From assembly GCF_013304385.1 (NCBI RefSeq), contig NZ_JAAITU010000020.1, positions 1 to 64,000 of the forward strand: a stretch of DNA of 64,000 nt. The letters run 5' to 3'. Below the pieces are notes generated by a model. It did no database searches and was not told the DNA's origin. It saw only the letters and a program-made list of their open reading frames with translations. Every line of letters begins with the position of its first letter. Within the stretch, counting starts at the first letter, position 1. Source of the DNA: Blautia glucerasea (GTDB taxonomy: Bacteria; Bacillota; Clostridia; Lachnospirales; Lachnospiraceae). A program made the position numbers and the translations under genes. Below are positions 28,043 to 35,550 of this stretch, piece after piece.

Positions 28043-30037
28043 ATGAAGAAATTCAAAAAGCTGCTTGCCGGTCTGCTTACCGGAGCAATGTTGCTTGGAA
28101 GTATGTCAGTTTCTGCTTTTGCAGCTGACAAAACACCAGTATTCGACACAACAAAAACAACAGGTTCCATTACTATTCATAAGTATACCGATGAGGCTGG
28201 TAAAGTCGATCCAGCTACAGGTAAAGAAGATGCATCACAGGTTCCGACAGGAGCAGTTGCCATCAAAGATGTGGGATTTACTATTTACCAGGTTGCAGAT
28301 GCAACTAAACTTGCTGACTATTACAGTTCAACTCCAGAAAGTCTTCCGGCTGTGTCACAGTATTGCACAGGAAGTGGAAAAAATGTTCAGCTTAAACCAG
28401 ACGTTGCTAATAAAAAATATGGTGATGAGGTAAAGACTGACGCAAGCGGTGTTGCAAAATTTGAAAACCTGCCTCTGGGTCTTTACCTTGTAGTGGAGAC
28501 TACCAGTCCGGCAATTGTAACAGGTCCATGCGATCCATTCCTGATCTCCGTACCAATGACTACAGATGGAGATGACTGGTTATATAATGTACATGTTTAT
28601 CCTAAGAACAGTACAGCTGTTGGTAAGGTAAGCCTTGTGAAAACAGGAAAAAACAGTGCAAAACTGAAAGGTGTAACCTTTGTTCTTCAGAAAAAGGATG
28701 GAGATAAATGGACAGACATTACAAAGAAGTCAACAGCAGCCGGAGATAACACAGGTGATGATCTGACTTTGGCTACAGATGCAGAAGGTAAGATCAGTGT
28801 AGAAGACTTGTCCAGTGGTACATATCGTTTTATTGAGACTTCTGTAGGTGCAGATAATAAAGGTTATATTATGGACGGTGCTGCTACTTATGTATTTGAT
28901 GTAGATGGTACTAAAGTAACTTATAATGGAAAGACAGACGAAAATATTGAGATCCCTGTTACTAATGATAAGCCGGATATGACCAAGGAAGTAAAAAATG
29001 GTGATACTTGGGCACATGATGCTGATTACAGTGTTGGAGACATGGTTCCATATCGTATCACTGTATCTGTACCGGCAAACATTGCAAAACTGAAAAAATT
29101 CACACTTACAGATACACCTACTAACCTGAAAGATGATGCAAATTCAGTAAAAGTAACAGATAAAGCAGGTACTACAACAATTCCTGCAACAGCAACAGCT
29201 ACAGAGGATGGAAACGGATTTACCATTGATTTCACACCGGCAGAGCTTGCTCCTTATGCAGGACAGGATATTATCGTAACTTATAATGCAGAACTGCTTA
29301 GCACAGCTGACACAACTAAAACAGGCAATCCAAACACTGCAACACTGGAATATTCCAATAAGATTCTTCCAGCCACCGATGATGGATCCAATCCTAATAA
29401 ACCTGGTACACCTACAACCGAGAAGATCGAAGATACAGCTGTTGTATATACATTCCAGATCCAGATCGTAAAGAAAGCAGAAAGTGAGACCGGAACACCT
29501 CTTGCAAATGTTGAATTTGATCTGTATAAAGAGGTTGCAACTGGAACAACAGGCGCTGCTACTGTAGATGAAGTAAAGAAAGCAGGTCTTGACAGAACTA
29601 AAACTTGGAAGAAGATCAATGTAACATCTCTTAAAACAGGTGCTGAAGGAGAAAATAAAGGTAAAGTTTCCCAGGGCGGACTTAAAAATGGTGATTATTA
29701 TCTGGTAGAGACCAAAACAAATCAGGACTATAATCTTCTGAAAGCACCGGTAAAGGTAACATTGAATATTGCATATACAACAACCACCAAGGCAGAGTAT
29801 TATACAACCAAAGAAGGTATCAAAACATTAGTGAAACATGAGGTAGAGAAAACTGAATTCAAAAATAATGGTGTTGCTTCTGATGGCATCCAGATCCAGA
29901 CCGTAATCAACAAAAAAGGCTTTGAACTTCCATTAACTGGTGGTATGGGTACTGTACTGTTCAGCGTGATTGGATTAGCACTTGTACTGGCAGGTGTGGT
30001 TGTGATCACAGCTTCCAGAAAGAAAACAGTAAAATAA
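28043..30037 (+). CDS. major (backbone) pilin
   Basis: 664 residues. A signal peptide ends near SAFAADK. The pilin motif is seen as 'LYNVHVYPKNS' near 190, whose Lys is the usual sortase acceptor. Two Cna-B-like domains follow, with E-boxes YRFIETSVG and YYLVETKTNQDYNLL, plus a central isopeptide-forming beta domain. The C-terminus has the sorting signal LPLTGG, a membrane helix and RKKTVK. It matches SpaA/Spy-type backbone subunits polymerised by class C sortases. AGAGAGG at eight bases supports ATG 28043 rather than 28037. It follows the adhesin by about 130 bases and ends at two strong hairpins. Confidence 0.9.
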   Translation: MKKFKKLLAGLLTGAMLLGSMSVSAFAADKTPVFDTTKTTGSITIHKYTDEAGKVDPATGKEDASQVPTGAVAIKDVGFTIYQVADATKLADYYSSTPESLPAVSQYCTGSGKNVQLKPDVANKKYGDEVKTDASGVAKFENLPLGLYLVVETTSPAIVTGPCDPFLISVPMTTDGDDWLYNVHVYPKNSTAVGKVSLVKTGKNSAKLKGVTFVLQKKDGDKWTDITKKSTAAGDNTGDDLTLATDAEGKISVEDLSSGTYRFIETSVGADNKGYIMDGAATYVFDVDGTKVTYNGKTDENIEIPVTNDKPDMTKEVKNGDTWAHDADYSVGDMVPYRITVSVPANIAKLKKFTLTDTPTNLKDDANSVKVTDKAGTTTIPATATATEDGNGFTIDFTPAELAPYAGQDIIVTYNAELLSTADTTKTGNPNTATLEYSNKILPATDDGSNPNKPGTPTTEKIEDTAVVYTFQIQIVKKAESETGTPLANVEFDLYKEVATGTTGAATVDEVKKAGLDRTKTWKKINVTSLKTGAEGENKGKVSQGGLKNGDYYLVETKTNQDYNLLKAPVKVTLNIAYTTTTKAEYYTTKEGIKTLVKHEVEKTEFKNNGVASDGIQIQTVINKKGFELPLTGGMGTVLFSVIGLALVLAGVVVITASRKKTVK

Positions 30038-30105
30038 TAGCACATAAGGTGATCTGTTAAAGAGATTATACAAATAATGCTCTTAACGAAAACGGATATG
30101 TGAAA

Positions 30106-30147
30106 AAAAATCCTCCGGCTGCGGCAAATGCAGACCGGAGGATTTTT
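30106..30147 (+). terminator. pilus operon terminator
   Basis: AAAATCCTCCGG pairs with CCGGAGGATTTTT, with flanking A and T tracts. Confidence 0.85.
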
Positions 30148-30150
30148 AAA

Positions 30151-30185
30151 ACAGCCGGTACACTGAAATCAGTGTAACCGGCTGT
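30151..30185. terminator. second hairpin after the pilin
   Basis: ACAGCCGGT/ACCGGCTGT encloses ACACTG/CAGTGT, a long stem with one bulged base. It immediately follows the first terminator and may be a back-up or an RNA stability element. Confidence 0.6.
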
Positions 30186-30363
30186 CATTCATCTTAGGTA
30201 TTTTGAAAAATCTCTTAGGTATTCTTGAAAAATAATGGAAAGTATTTTAAAAATATCACTTTTGTATTTTGGTATTAGCTTCTGTACCTTACAGAATTAT
30301 CATTGGTAGTATTGCTTTTTCAAGCATCTTTATTGTATGATTTTCGGCGAAATTTGTCAAGGG

Positions 30364-30413
30364 AAAATTGACTTTTTGTGTAAACTTTTTACAAAAATTG
30401 ACTTTATGTGTAA
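30364..30413. repeat. 20-base direct repeat
   Basis: AAAATTGACTTTTTGTGTAA and AAAATTGACTTTATGTGTAA (30364 and 30394) differ at one base and are offset by 30 bases. Confidence 0.7.
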
Positions 30414-30467
30414 CGTTTTGCAAAAGAGTTACTGCACAGAGACAAGGTCATTTACAATCAATGGATC

Positions 30468-30810
30468 AATTGTATCTTAATAATCCGGATATCTTCATTC
30501 AGGTTCCTGGTCTTTTTGCAGATACAATTTTCTATGCCAATGTATCTTCATTTTGCTTTTTCCTAAGCTTGCAGATGCAATTTGACCTTCAGATCAAGTG
30601 CAATTGTATCCTCAACCTGCTTATTCTTAGGCTGGAAGATACTTTTCAATGGCAGAAAGTATCTTCAATTCTCCTGTTCTTAGACTTGAGGATACTTTCT
30701 ACTGATAAATTGCATCTTCAAACTCTGAAAATCCTGATCGCAGATATCTTTTCCAAAAAATTCACCGAAATTCTGATCTTCAACGTCATAAGGATCCTGA
30801 TCGCAGATAC
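30468..30810. repeat. array of six degenerate hairpin repeats
   Basis: A motif close to GCAGATACWWTTTC recurs at about 30520, 30573, 30637, 30690, 30742 and 30805, that is every 52-64 bases. Several copies have a complementary GTATCTTCA-type arm upstream. The clearest are AATTGTATCT (30468-30477) with AGATACAATT (30520-30529), and a 15-base stem with one G-T pair, 30654-30668 with 30686-30700. Loops often contain CCTGTTCTTAG or a relative. No coding capacity is apparent. Confidence 0.55.
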
Positions 30811-30829
30811 TTTCCCCCAGCAACCCCCG

Positions 30830-30890
30830 GTAATCTTTCCTACAGCAACCCATCAGTAATCTTTCCACCAATAAAACCCAGTAATCTTCT
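30830..30890. repeat. three copies of GTAATCTTTCC at 25-26-base period
   Basis: Copies begin at 30830, 30856 and 30881 and are linked by CAGCAACCC-like spacers. They follow directly on the hairpin array. Confidence 0.5.
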
Positions 30891-31213
30891 TGCGAATTTT
30901 AATGCACAGTCTGATCCAGGTGTAGTCTTTAAATTCTTTTCTGCTTCCCAATAGTCACTGCGGAGCATATAGCCCGCAGTGGTGTAAAAATCGATACTAT
31001 TTCGATGTGGATTATATTCTGCAATATTGTTCTCATTATATTATATCTCCTCAATCAATCATCAGTTACAAAAATCAGAATCAGAAGCATTTTAATCAGT
31101 TCACATGTCACTTTTATTTTATGTTATACTGTTTTATAGGTTTAAATCTCTTAATAAAACAGGTGATATCTTAATCGGGAGCTGTCAAACTGATACACTA
31201 GAAAGGATTATAT

Positions 31214-32293
31214 ATGAGTGAATTAATTAAGGTTGATAATGAATATAAAGAGTGGATTGCCGGAATATCCACTGATTTTAGAAAAAGCCAAATCAGGGCT
31301 TCTATTAAGATAAATGATGAGATGCTAAGATTTTATTGGAAACTTGGTAAGGGCATTTCGTCTATGAGTGAACAGTTCGGATATGGAACAGGATTCTATA
31401 AAACGGTGAGTGACGATTTGAAATCCATTTTGCCAGATGTGAAATCATTTTCACCAACTAATCTGAAATATATGAGATACTTTTATGAGATGTATCCTGA
31501 TGCAGTGATTTGTCCTCAGGTTGAGGACGAATTGATTACAGATGCAAATCGTCCCCAAGCTGGGGATGATTTACAAATTATTTTTAGAATACCATGGGGA
31601 CATAACAAGATAATACTTGATAAATGCAAAGGGAATTCTGCAAAGGCATTGTTTTATATCAAAAAGACTATTGAAAACAATTGGTCAAGAGATGTTTTAC
31701 TTAACTTCTTAGGAACGGATTTGTATGAACGACAGGGTAAAGCAATAACTAACTTTTCTAATACACTTCCGATAGAACAGAGTGATTTAGCGCAAGCAAT
31801 TACGAAGGACCCATATAATTTTGATTTTTTGACTTTGCGCGAAAGGTATGATGAAAAGGAACTAAAGAATGCGCTTATAAAGAAAGTTAATAATTTCCTT
31901 ATGGAGTTAGGCACTGGCTTTGCTTATATGGGCAGGGAAGTGAGAATTGAAGTAGGAAATACTGAAAAATTTATAGACATGTTATTTTACAATACTCAAA
32001 GGCATTGCTATGTTGTTGTAGAAATAAAAACAGGTAAATTTGATTCTTCTTATGCAGGTCAATTGGGAACTTATGTTGTGGCTGTTAATCATCAGATGAA
32101 AACAGAAGCTGATAATCCTACTTTGGGACTTCTGATTTGTAAAGATATGGATAAAGTAGAAGCTCAGTATGCATTAGAATCTACTAGCCAGCCGCTTGGT
32201 ATTTCGAGTTATGAATTATCAAAACTTATACCAGAAGAGTTCAGAGGTAGTATGCCTACCATTGAAGAAATTGAGGCTGAATTAAATGAATAA
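31214..32293 (+). CDS. DUF1016 / YhcG-type PDDEXK nuclease domain protein
   Basis: The 359 residues show the DUF1016 layout. The N-terminal helical domain is 'RASIKINDEMLRFYWKLGKGI' with 'SPTNLKYMRYFYEMYP'. The PDDEXK-like nuclease core is 'FIDMLFYN' and 'YVVVEIKTGKFDSSYAGQL', giving Asp and Glu-X-Lys catalytic residues. Family members are putative nucleases found in defence and mobile regions. Base composition is clearly more AT-rich than neighbouring genes and the gene is bracketed by copies of a repeat, so it looks acquired. Its target is unknown, and no methylase or specificity subunit is beside it. Confidence 0.85.
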   Translation: MSELIKVDNEYKEWIAGISTDFRKSQIRASIKINDEMLRFYWKLGKGISSMSEQFGYGTGFYKTVSDDLKSILPDVKSFSPTNLKYMRYFYEMYPDAVICPQVEDELITDANRPQAGDDLQIIFRIPWGHNKIILDKCKGNSAKALFYIKKTIENNWSRDVLLNFLGTDLYERQGKAITNFSNTLPIEQSDLAQAITKDPYNFDFLTLRERYDEKELKNALIKKVNNFLMELGTGFAYMGREVRIEVGNTEKFIDMLFYNTQRHCYVVVEIKTGKFDSSYAGQLGTYVVAVNHQMKTEADNPTLGLLICKDMDKVEAQYALESTSQPLGISSYELSKLIPEEFRGSMPTIEEIEAELNE

Positions 32294-32315
32294 TTTCAAG
32301 TTTGTGGAATTAAGA

Positions 32316-32335
32316 AAAATCATGATCGCAGATAC
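32316..32335. repeat. outlying copy of the GATCGCAGATAC repeat
   Basis: AAAATCATGATCGCAGATAC matches 18 of 20 bases at 30728-30747 and closely matches 30791-30810. The copies lie on either side of the DUF1016 gene. Confidence 0.6.
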
Positions 32336-32391
32336 ATATATGGATTTTTTAACATTATTCACGAATATGTTGCATGGCAGTAACCAGCGAC

Positions 32392-32419
32392 TTGTGGTAG
32401 AATCTAAAATGTGTATAAC
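32392..32419 (+). promoter_or_regulatory. promoter of the second sortase
   Basis: TTGTGG and TATAAC are separated by 16 bases, 80 bases before the start. Confidence 0.4.
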
Positions 32420-32498
32420 AAAAACAAATACAAAAGGTTTTCTGCCCCGGAGATCTAAAAGATAAACCGCCAGAAACCTAAGACGGACGGTGAATACG

Positions 32499-33413
32499 AT
32501 GAAAAAACCAAGATTGGTCACAATCTTCAGCCTGATCCTGATCCTGGTAGGCCTTGGCCTGACTGCATATCCCATCATCAGCAATATCCTTGCCCAGAAA
32601 AACGCATCAGAAGCCATAGAGGATTATGATGATCAGATCCAGGATATGGACGAAGAAAAAATAGATGCAGTAAAAGAATCTATGAAACAATACAACCAGC
32701 AGCTGGGACACGCTGTGGTTCAGGACGAAACAAGCGAAGCAGTAAAAGAAGCTGCAGAAGCTGCTGGAAACGACGGTAATACAGACGCAGATGGCACAGA
32801 CACAGAGGGCAGCACCCATACGACCATGATGGAGATCGGAGACGTGATCGGCTACCTGACCATACCGGTGATCGATGTGAACCTGCCGATTTACTACGGG
32901 ACTTCCCAGGAAGTCCTTGCAAAAGGGGTAGGCTATGTTCCAGAAACATCTTTTCCTTTGGGGGGCGAAAGCACTCACAGCGTGCTCACCGGACACAGAG
33001 GACTGCCGGAAGCCAAGCTTTTTACAGACATGGACAAAGTAGAAGAAGGAGATCCCTTCTACATCCACGTACTGGATGAGATTCTGGCTTATCAGGTAGA
33101 CCAGATCAAGGTGGTAGATCCGGATGATACCAGTGACCTGGATATTGTAGAAGGGCAGGATTATGTGACCCTGGTTACATGCACCCCATACGCCATCAAC
33201 AGTCACAGGCTTCTGGTGCGGGGACACAGGATAGAATATACGGGAGAAGAAAACAGCAAAACAGTATCTCAGCTCAGGCCCGCAGCAATGGCACGACGGA
33301 TCGTGGACGTATGGCCCTGGTTCCTGTTTATGATGGCAGGGGTAGTGGCCACAGAGGTGCTCCTGATCCTTGTGATCCTGATCAGAAGACATCATAAGAA
33401 CAAAAAGAAATAA
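32499..33413 (+). CDS. class C (pilin) sortase, second copy
   Basis: 304 residues with an N-terminal membrane helix, an acidic Asp/Thr-rich linker (about 85-110), the core 'LPIYYGTSQEVLAKGVGYVP', catalytic His in TGHRGLP, catalytic Cys in TLVTCTPYA, Arg in SHRLLVRG and a C-terminal membrane helix with RRHHKNKKK tail. It resembles the sortase at 17.3 kb across the catalytic core, but the flanks differ. It may polymerise the backbone pilin while the first attaches the ancillary pilin, or the reverse. ATG 32499 is preferred to GTG 32490, though the ribosome site is weak for both. Confidence 0.9.
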   Translation: MKKPRLVTIFSLILILVGLGLTAYPIISNILAQKNASEAIEDYDDQIQDMDEEKIDAVKESMKQYNQQLGHAVVQDETSEAVKEAAEAAGNDGNTDADGTDTEGSTHTTMMEIGDVIGYLTIPVIDVNLPIYYGTSQEVLAKGVGYVPETSFPLGGESTHSVLTGHRGLPEAKLFTDMDKVEEGDPFYIHVLDEILAYQVDQIKVVDPDDTSDLDIVEGQDYVTLVTCTPYAINSHRLLVRGHRIEYTGEENSKTVSQLRPAAMARRIVDVWPWFLFMMAGVVATEVLLILVILIRRHHKNKKK

Positions 33414-33480
33414 ACAGAAGTAAACAGACATGAACAAATATAAATAGACATAAACAGACATAAACAGAAATAAACAGAGG
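33411..33480. repeat. seven tandem decamers (TAAACAGACA-like)
   Basis: Seven consecutive 10-base units related to TAAACAGACA begin with the sortase stop codon itself and run without interruption. Confidence 0.8.
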
Positions 33481-33556
33481 TTTACATCAAGTACCATTAT
33501 AATCAATCATTAAAAACCTGTATTATGAAAAAGAACAAAACGGGAGGAACAATACG

Positions 33557-34498
33557 TTGAAAAATACCAATGCAGACAGGATCATGCAGGAAGTGGGCAA
33601 GGTAATTCTGGGAAAGGACGAATGCATCCGCCAGGTAATGACCGCTATTTTGGCAGGCGGCCATGTACTGATCGAGGATATTCCGGGAGTAGGTAAGACC
33701 TCTATGGCCCTGGCCTTTGCAAAGGCAATGAGCCTTAAGCAGAATCGTGTTCAGTTTACACCTGACGTACTGCCTTCAGATATTACCGGATTTTCCATGT
33801 ACATAAAAGAAACAGAAAAATTCATGTATCAGCCGGGAGCTGTGATGTGCAACCTGTTTCTGGCAGATGAGATCAACCGTACCTCAGCCAAGACCCAGTC
33901 CGCTCTTCTGGAGGTTATGGAGGAAGGTACCGTTACAGTAGATGGTGTTACCAGGAAAGTACCGGATCCCTTTGTGGTCATTGCCACAGAGAACCCCATT
34001 GGTTCTGCCGGAACCCAGATGCTTCCGGAGTCCCAGCTGGACCGTTTTATGATCTGCATTGAGATGGGATATCCCTCACCTGAAGATGAAATGGAGATCC
34101 TGATGGCACAATCAGAGATCCGTCCTCTGGAAGCGGTCCGCGCTGTGACAGATGGGGCAGAGCTGAAAAAGATGCAGGAAGCCACCGCAAGGATTTTCGT
34201 TCATCCTACCATCTGCTCTTATATTATAGAACTTGTAAATGCCACCAGAAGGCACGAGCTGGTAACACTGGGACTTAGTACACGAGGTGCCCTTGCAGTG
34301 ACAAAGCTGGCGAAGGCCAATGCTTACATAGAAGGCCGGGAGTATGTGCTTCCGGAAGATGTGGTGAAGGTATTTCCGGCTGCAGCGGTCCATCGTTTGA
34401 AAACAAGCTCCAAAGCCGGCATGAATCATGGGACCGCCTCAAAGATCACCCAGGAGATCCTTGCCTCTGTGAAGCAGCCCCGTCCGGAGAAAGGCTGA
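33557..34498 (+). CDS. MoxR-type AAA+ ATPase
   Basis: MoxR ATPases act as chaperone-like remodelling factors and often pair with DUF58 proteins. The 313 residues show Walker A GVGKTSMA near 46, Walker B 'LFLADEINRTSAKTQSALLE', the sensor 'VVIATENPIGSAGT' and 'LPESQLDRFMI'. The start is TTG at 33557 behind GGGAGG. Its TGA overlaps the ATG of the DUF58 gene. With DUF58 and a transglutaminase-fold protein it forms a well-known three-gene module of unclear cell-envelope function. Confidence 0.95.
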   Translation: MKNTNADRIMQEVGKVILGKDECIRQVMTAILAGGHVLIEDIPGVGKTSMALAFAKAMSLKQNRVQFTPDVLPSDITGFSMYIKETEKFMYQPGAVMCNLFLADEINRTSAKTQSALLEVMEEGTVTVDGVTRKVPDPFVVIATENPIGSAGTQMLPESQLDRFMICIEMGYPSPEDEMEILMAQSEIRPLEAVRAVTDGAELKKMQEATARIFVHPTICSYIIELVNATRRHELVTLGLSTRGALAVTKLAKANAYIEGREYVLPEDVVKVFPAAAVHRLKTSSKAGMNHGTASKITQEILASVKQPRPEKG

Positions 34499-35550
34499 TG
34501 AAGAGAAAGATTTTCTATTTTTTGCTGATCATACTTACATTTCTGACAGTGCTTGTGAATGGTAGCGGATTTTCCTGGTTCCTTTTGTCCTTTGAGATCC
34601 TGTTTGCCATGGCTATGGCAGTGTGGGCGCATCTGACAGCAAAAAAAATAAAAATAGGGCTGGAACTGGAGCAGGCTTTCATATTCAGGGGTGATCAGGC
34701 AAAAGCAGTGCTGACCATTCAAAATCCTGCCGTTTTTCCGGTTTCAGATATACAGGCCGGGGTTATATTGTCCGATCCTGTGAATGAAGGCCGGGAAAGC
34801 AAAAGAACAGTGCATGTGGCTGCCGGCGGAAAAGGAAAGGATCAGTGGCAGTTCCAGGTACAGCCTGTGCATTGCGGGATTGTGAAAGTACAGGTCCGTG
34901 AACTGCGGCTGTATGATTATCTGGGAGTTTTTTATGGGAAAATATCAGCGCCTTTGTTAAAGGGGGCTTTTGCTGTGCTTCCCAGGATCCACCCTATTGT
35001 TCTTGAAAAAGAGCCTGAAACCGGGGCAGGGCAGGGCGAACAGCGGGAAAATGTGCTTGCAAGGCTGGGCTCTGACAGTCAGGAGATTTTTGATACAAGG
35101 GCTTACCAGCGGGGCGATGCTATGAAAAATATCCACTGGAAGCTAAGCGCAAAGGCAGAAGAACTTATGGTCAAGGAGTTCAGCATGCCTATGGATTTTC
35201 GGGTTCCGGTTTTTCTGGATACCCATGTGAAGGATCCGGAAAAGTTTACACCAGCGGATAAAGACCGGTTCCTGGATCTGGCCGCTTCTTTGGGCAATTA
35301 TTTTGTGGAACATCAGGTTGCCTTTGAGTTTTGCTGGATGACAGAAGATCATATGGAAAAGTTTATGGTGGAAGATCCGGATTCCCTGTACTATGGACTG
35401 AGGGAGCTTCTTATGATCCCTTATTTCAAGGCAGAGGATGGCAAAGCTGAGGCTTTCCTGGAAAATGAAAAAGAGGTTCTGCCGGTACGGATCTTGACAA
35501 CCGGAGAAATATATGTGGGAGATCAGATGTATGGAAATCTTGGTGTTTGA
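34498..35550 (+). CDS. DUF58 domain protein
   Basis: 350 residues with two N-terminal membrane helices (about 5-40), a beta-rich middle and the DUF58 signature 'FDTRAYQRGDAMKNIHWKLS' near 200, followed by a von Willebrand A-like segment. The ATG overlaps the moxR stop (TGATG), implying translational coupling. DUF58 proteins are the presumed partners of MoxR ATPases. No MIDAS motif is obvious. Confidence 0.9.
   Translation: MKRKIFYFLLIILTFLTVLVNGSGFSWFLLSFEILFAMAMAVWAHLTAKKIKIGLELEQAFIFRGDQAKAVLTIQNPAVFPVSDIQAGVILSDPVNEGRESKRTVHVAAGGKGKDQWQFQVQPVHCGIVKVQVRELRLYDYLGVFYGKISAPLLKGAFAVLPRIHPIVLEKEPETGAGQGEQRENVLARLGSDSQEIFDTRAYQRGDAMKNIHWKLSAKAEELMVKEFSMPMDFRVPVFLDTHVKDPEKFTPADKDRFLDLAASLGNYFVEHQVAFEFCWMTEDHMEKFMVEDPDSLYYGLRELLMIPYFKAEDGKAEAFLENEKEVLPVRILTTGEIYVGDQMYGNLGV

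Larger units (their letters stand above)
30186..31213. other. about 1 kb without a credible gene; repeat-rich
   Basis: No frame here has a ribosome site or family resemblance. A 163-codon frame at 30368-30859 translates only repetitive low-complexity sequence. The stretch holds a direct repeat at 30364-30413, the hairpin-repeat array at 30468-30810 and a 25-26-base repeat at 30830-30890. The last 300 bases (30900-31213) are AT-rich with nothing recognisable beyond the leader of the next gene. Confidence 0.6.

Noticed and set aside
30368-30859. 163-codon ORF after the pilin
   Set aside because: It translates a degenerate repeat array, is rich in Leu/Phe/Ile with no domain, and has no ribosome site.
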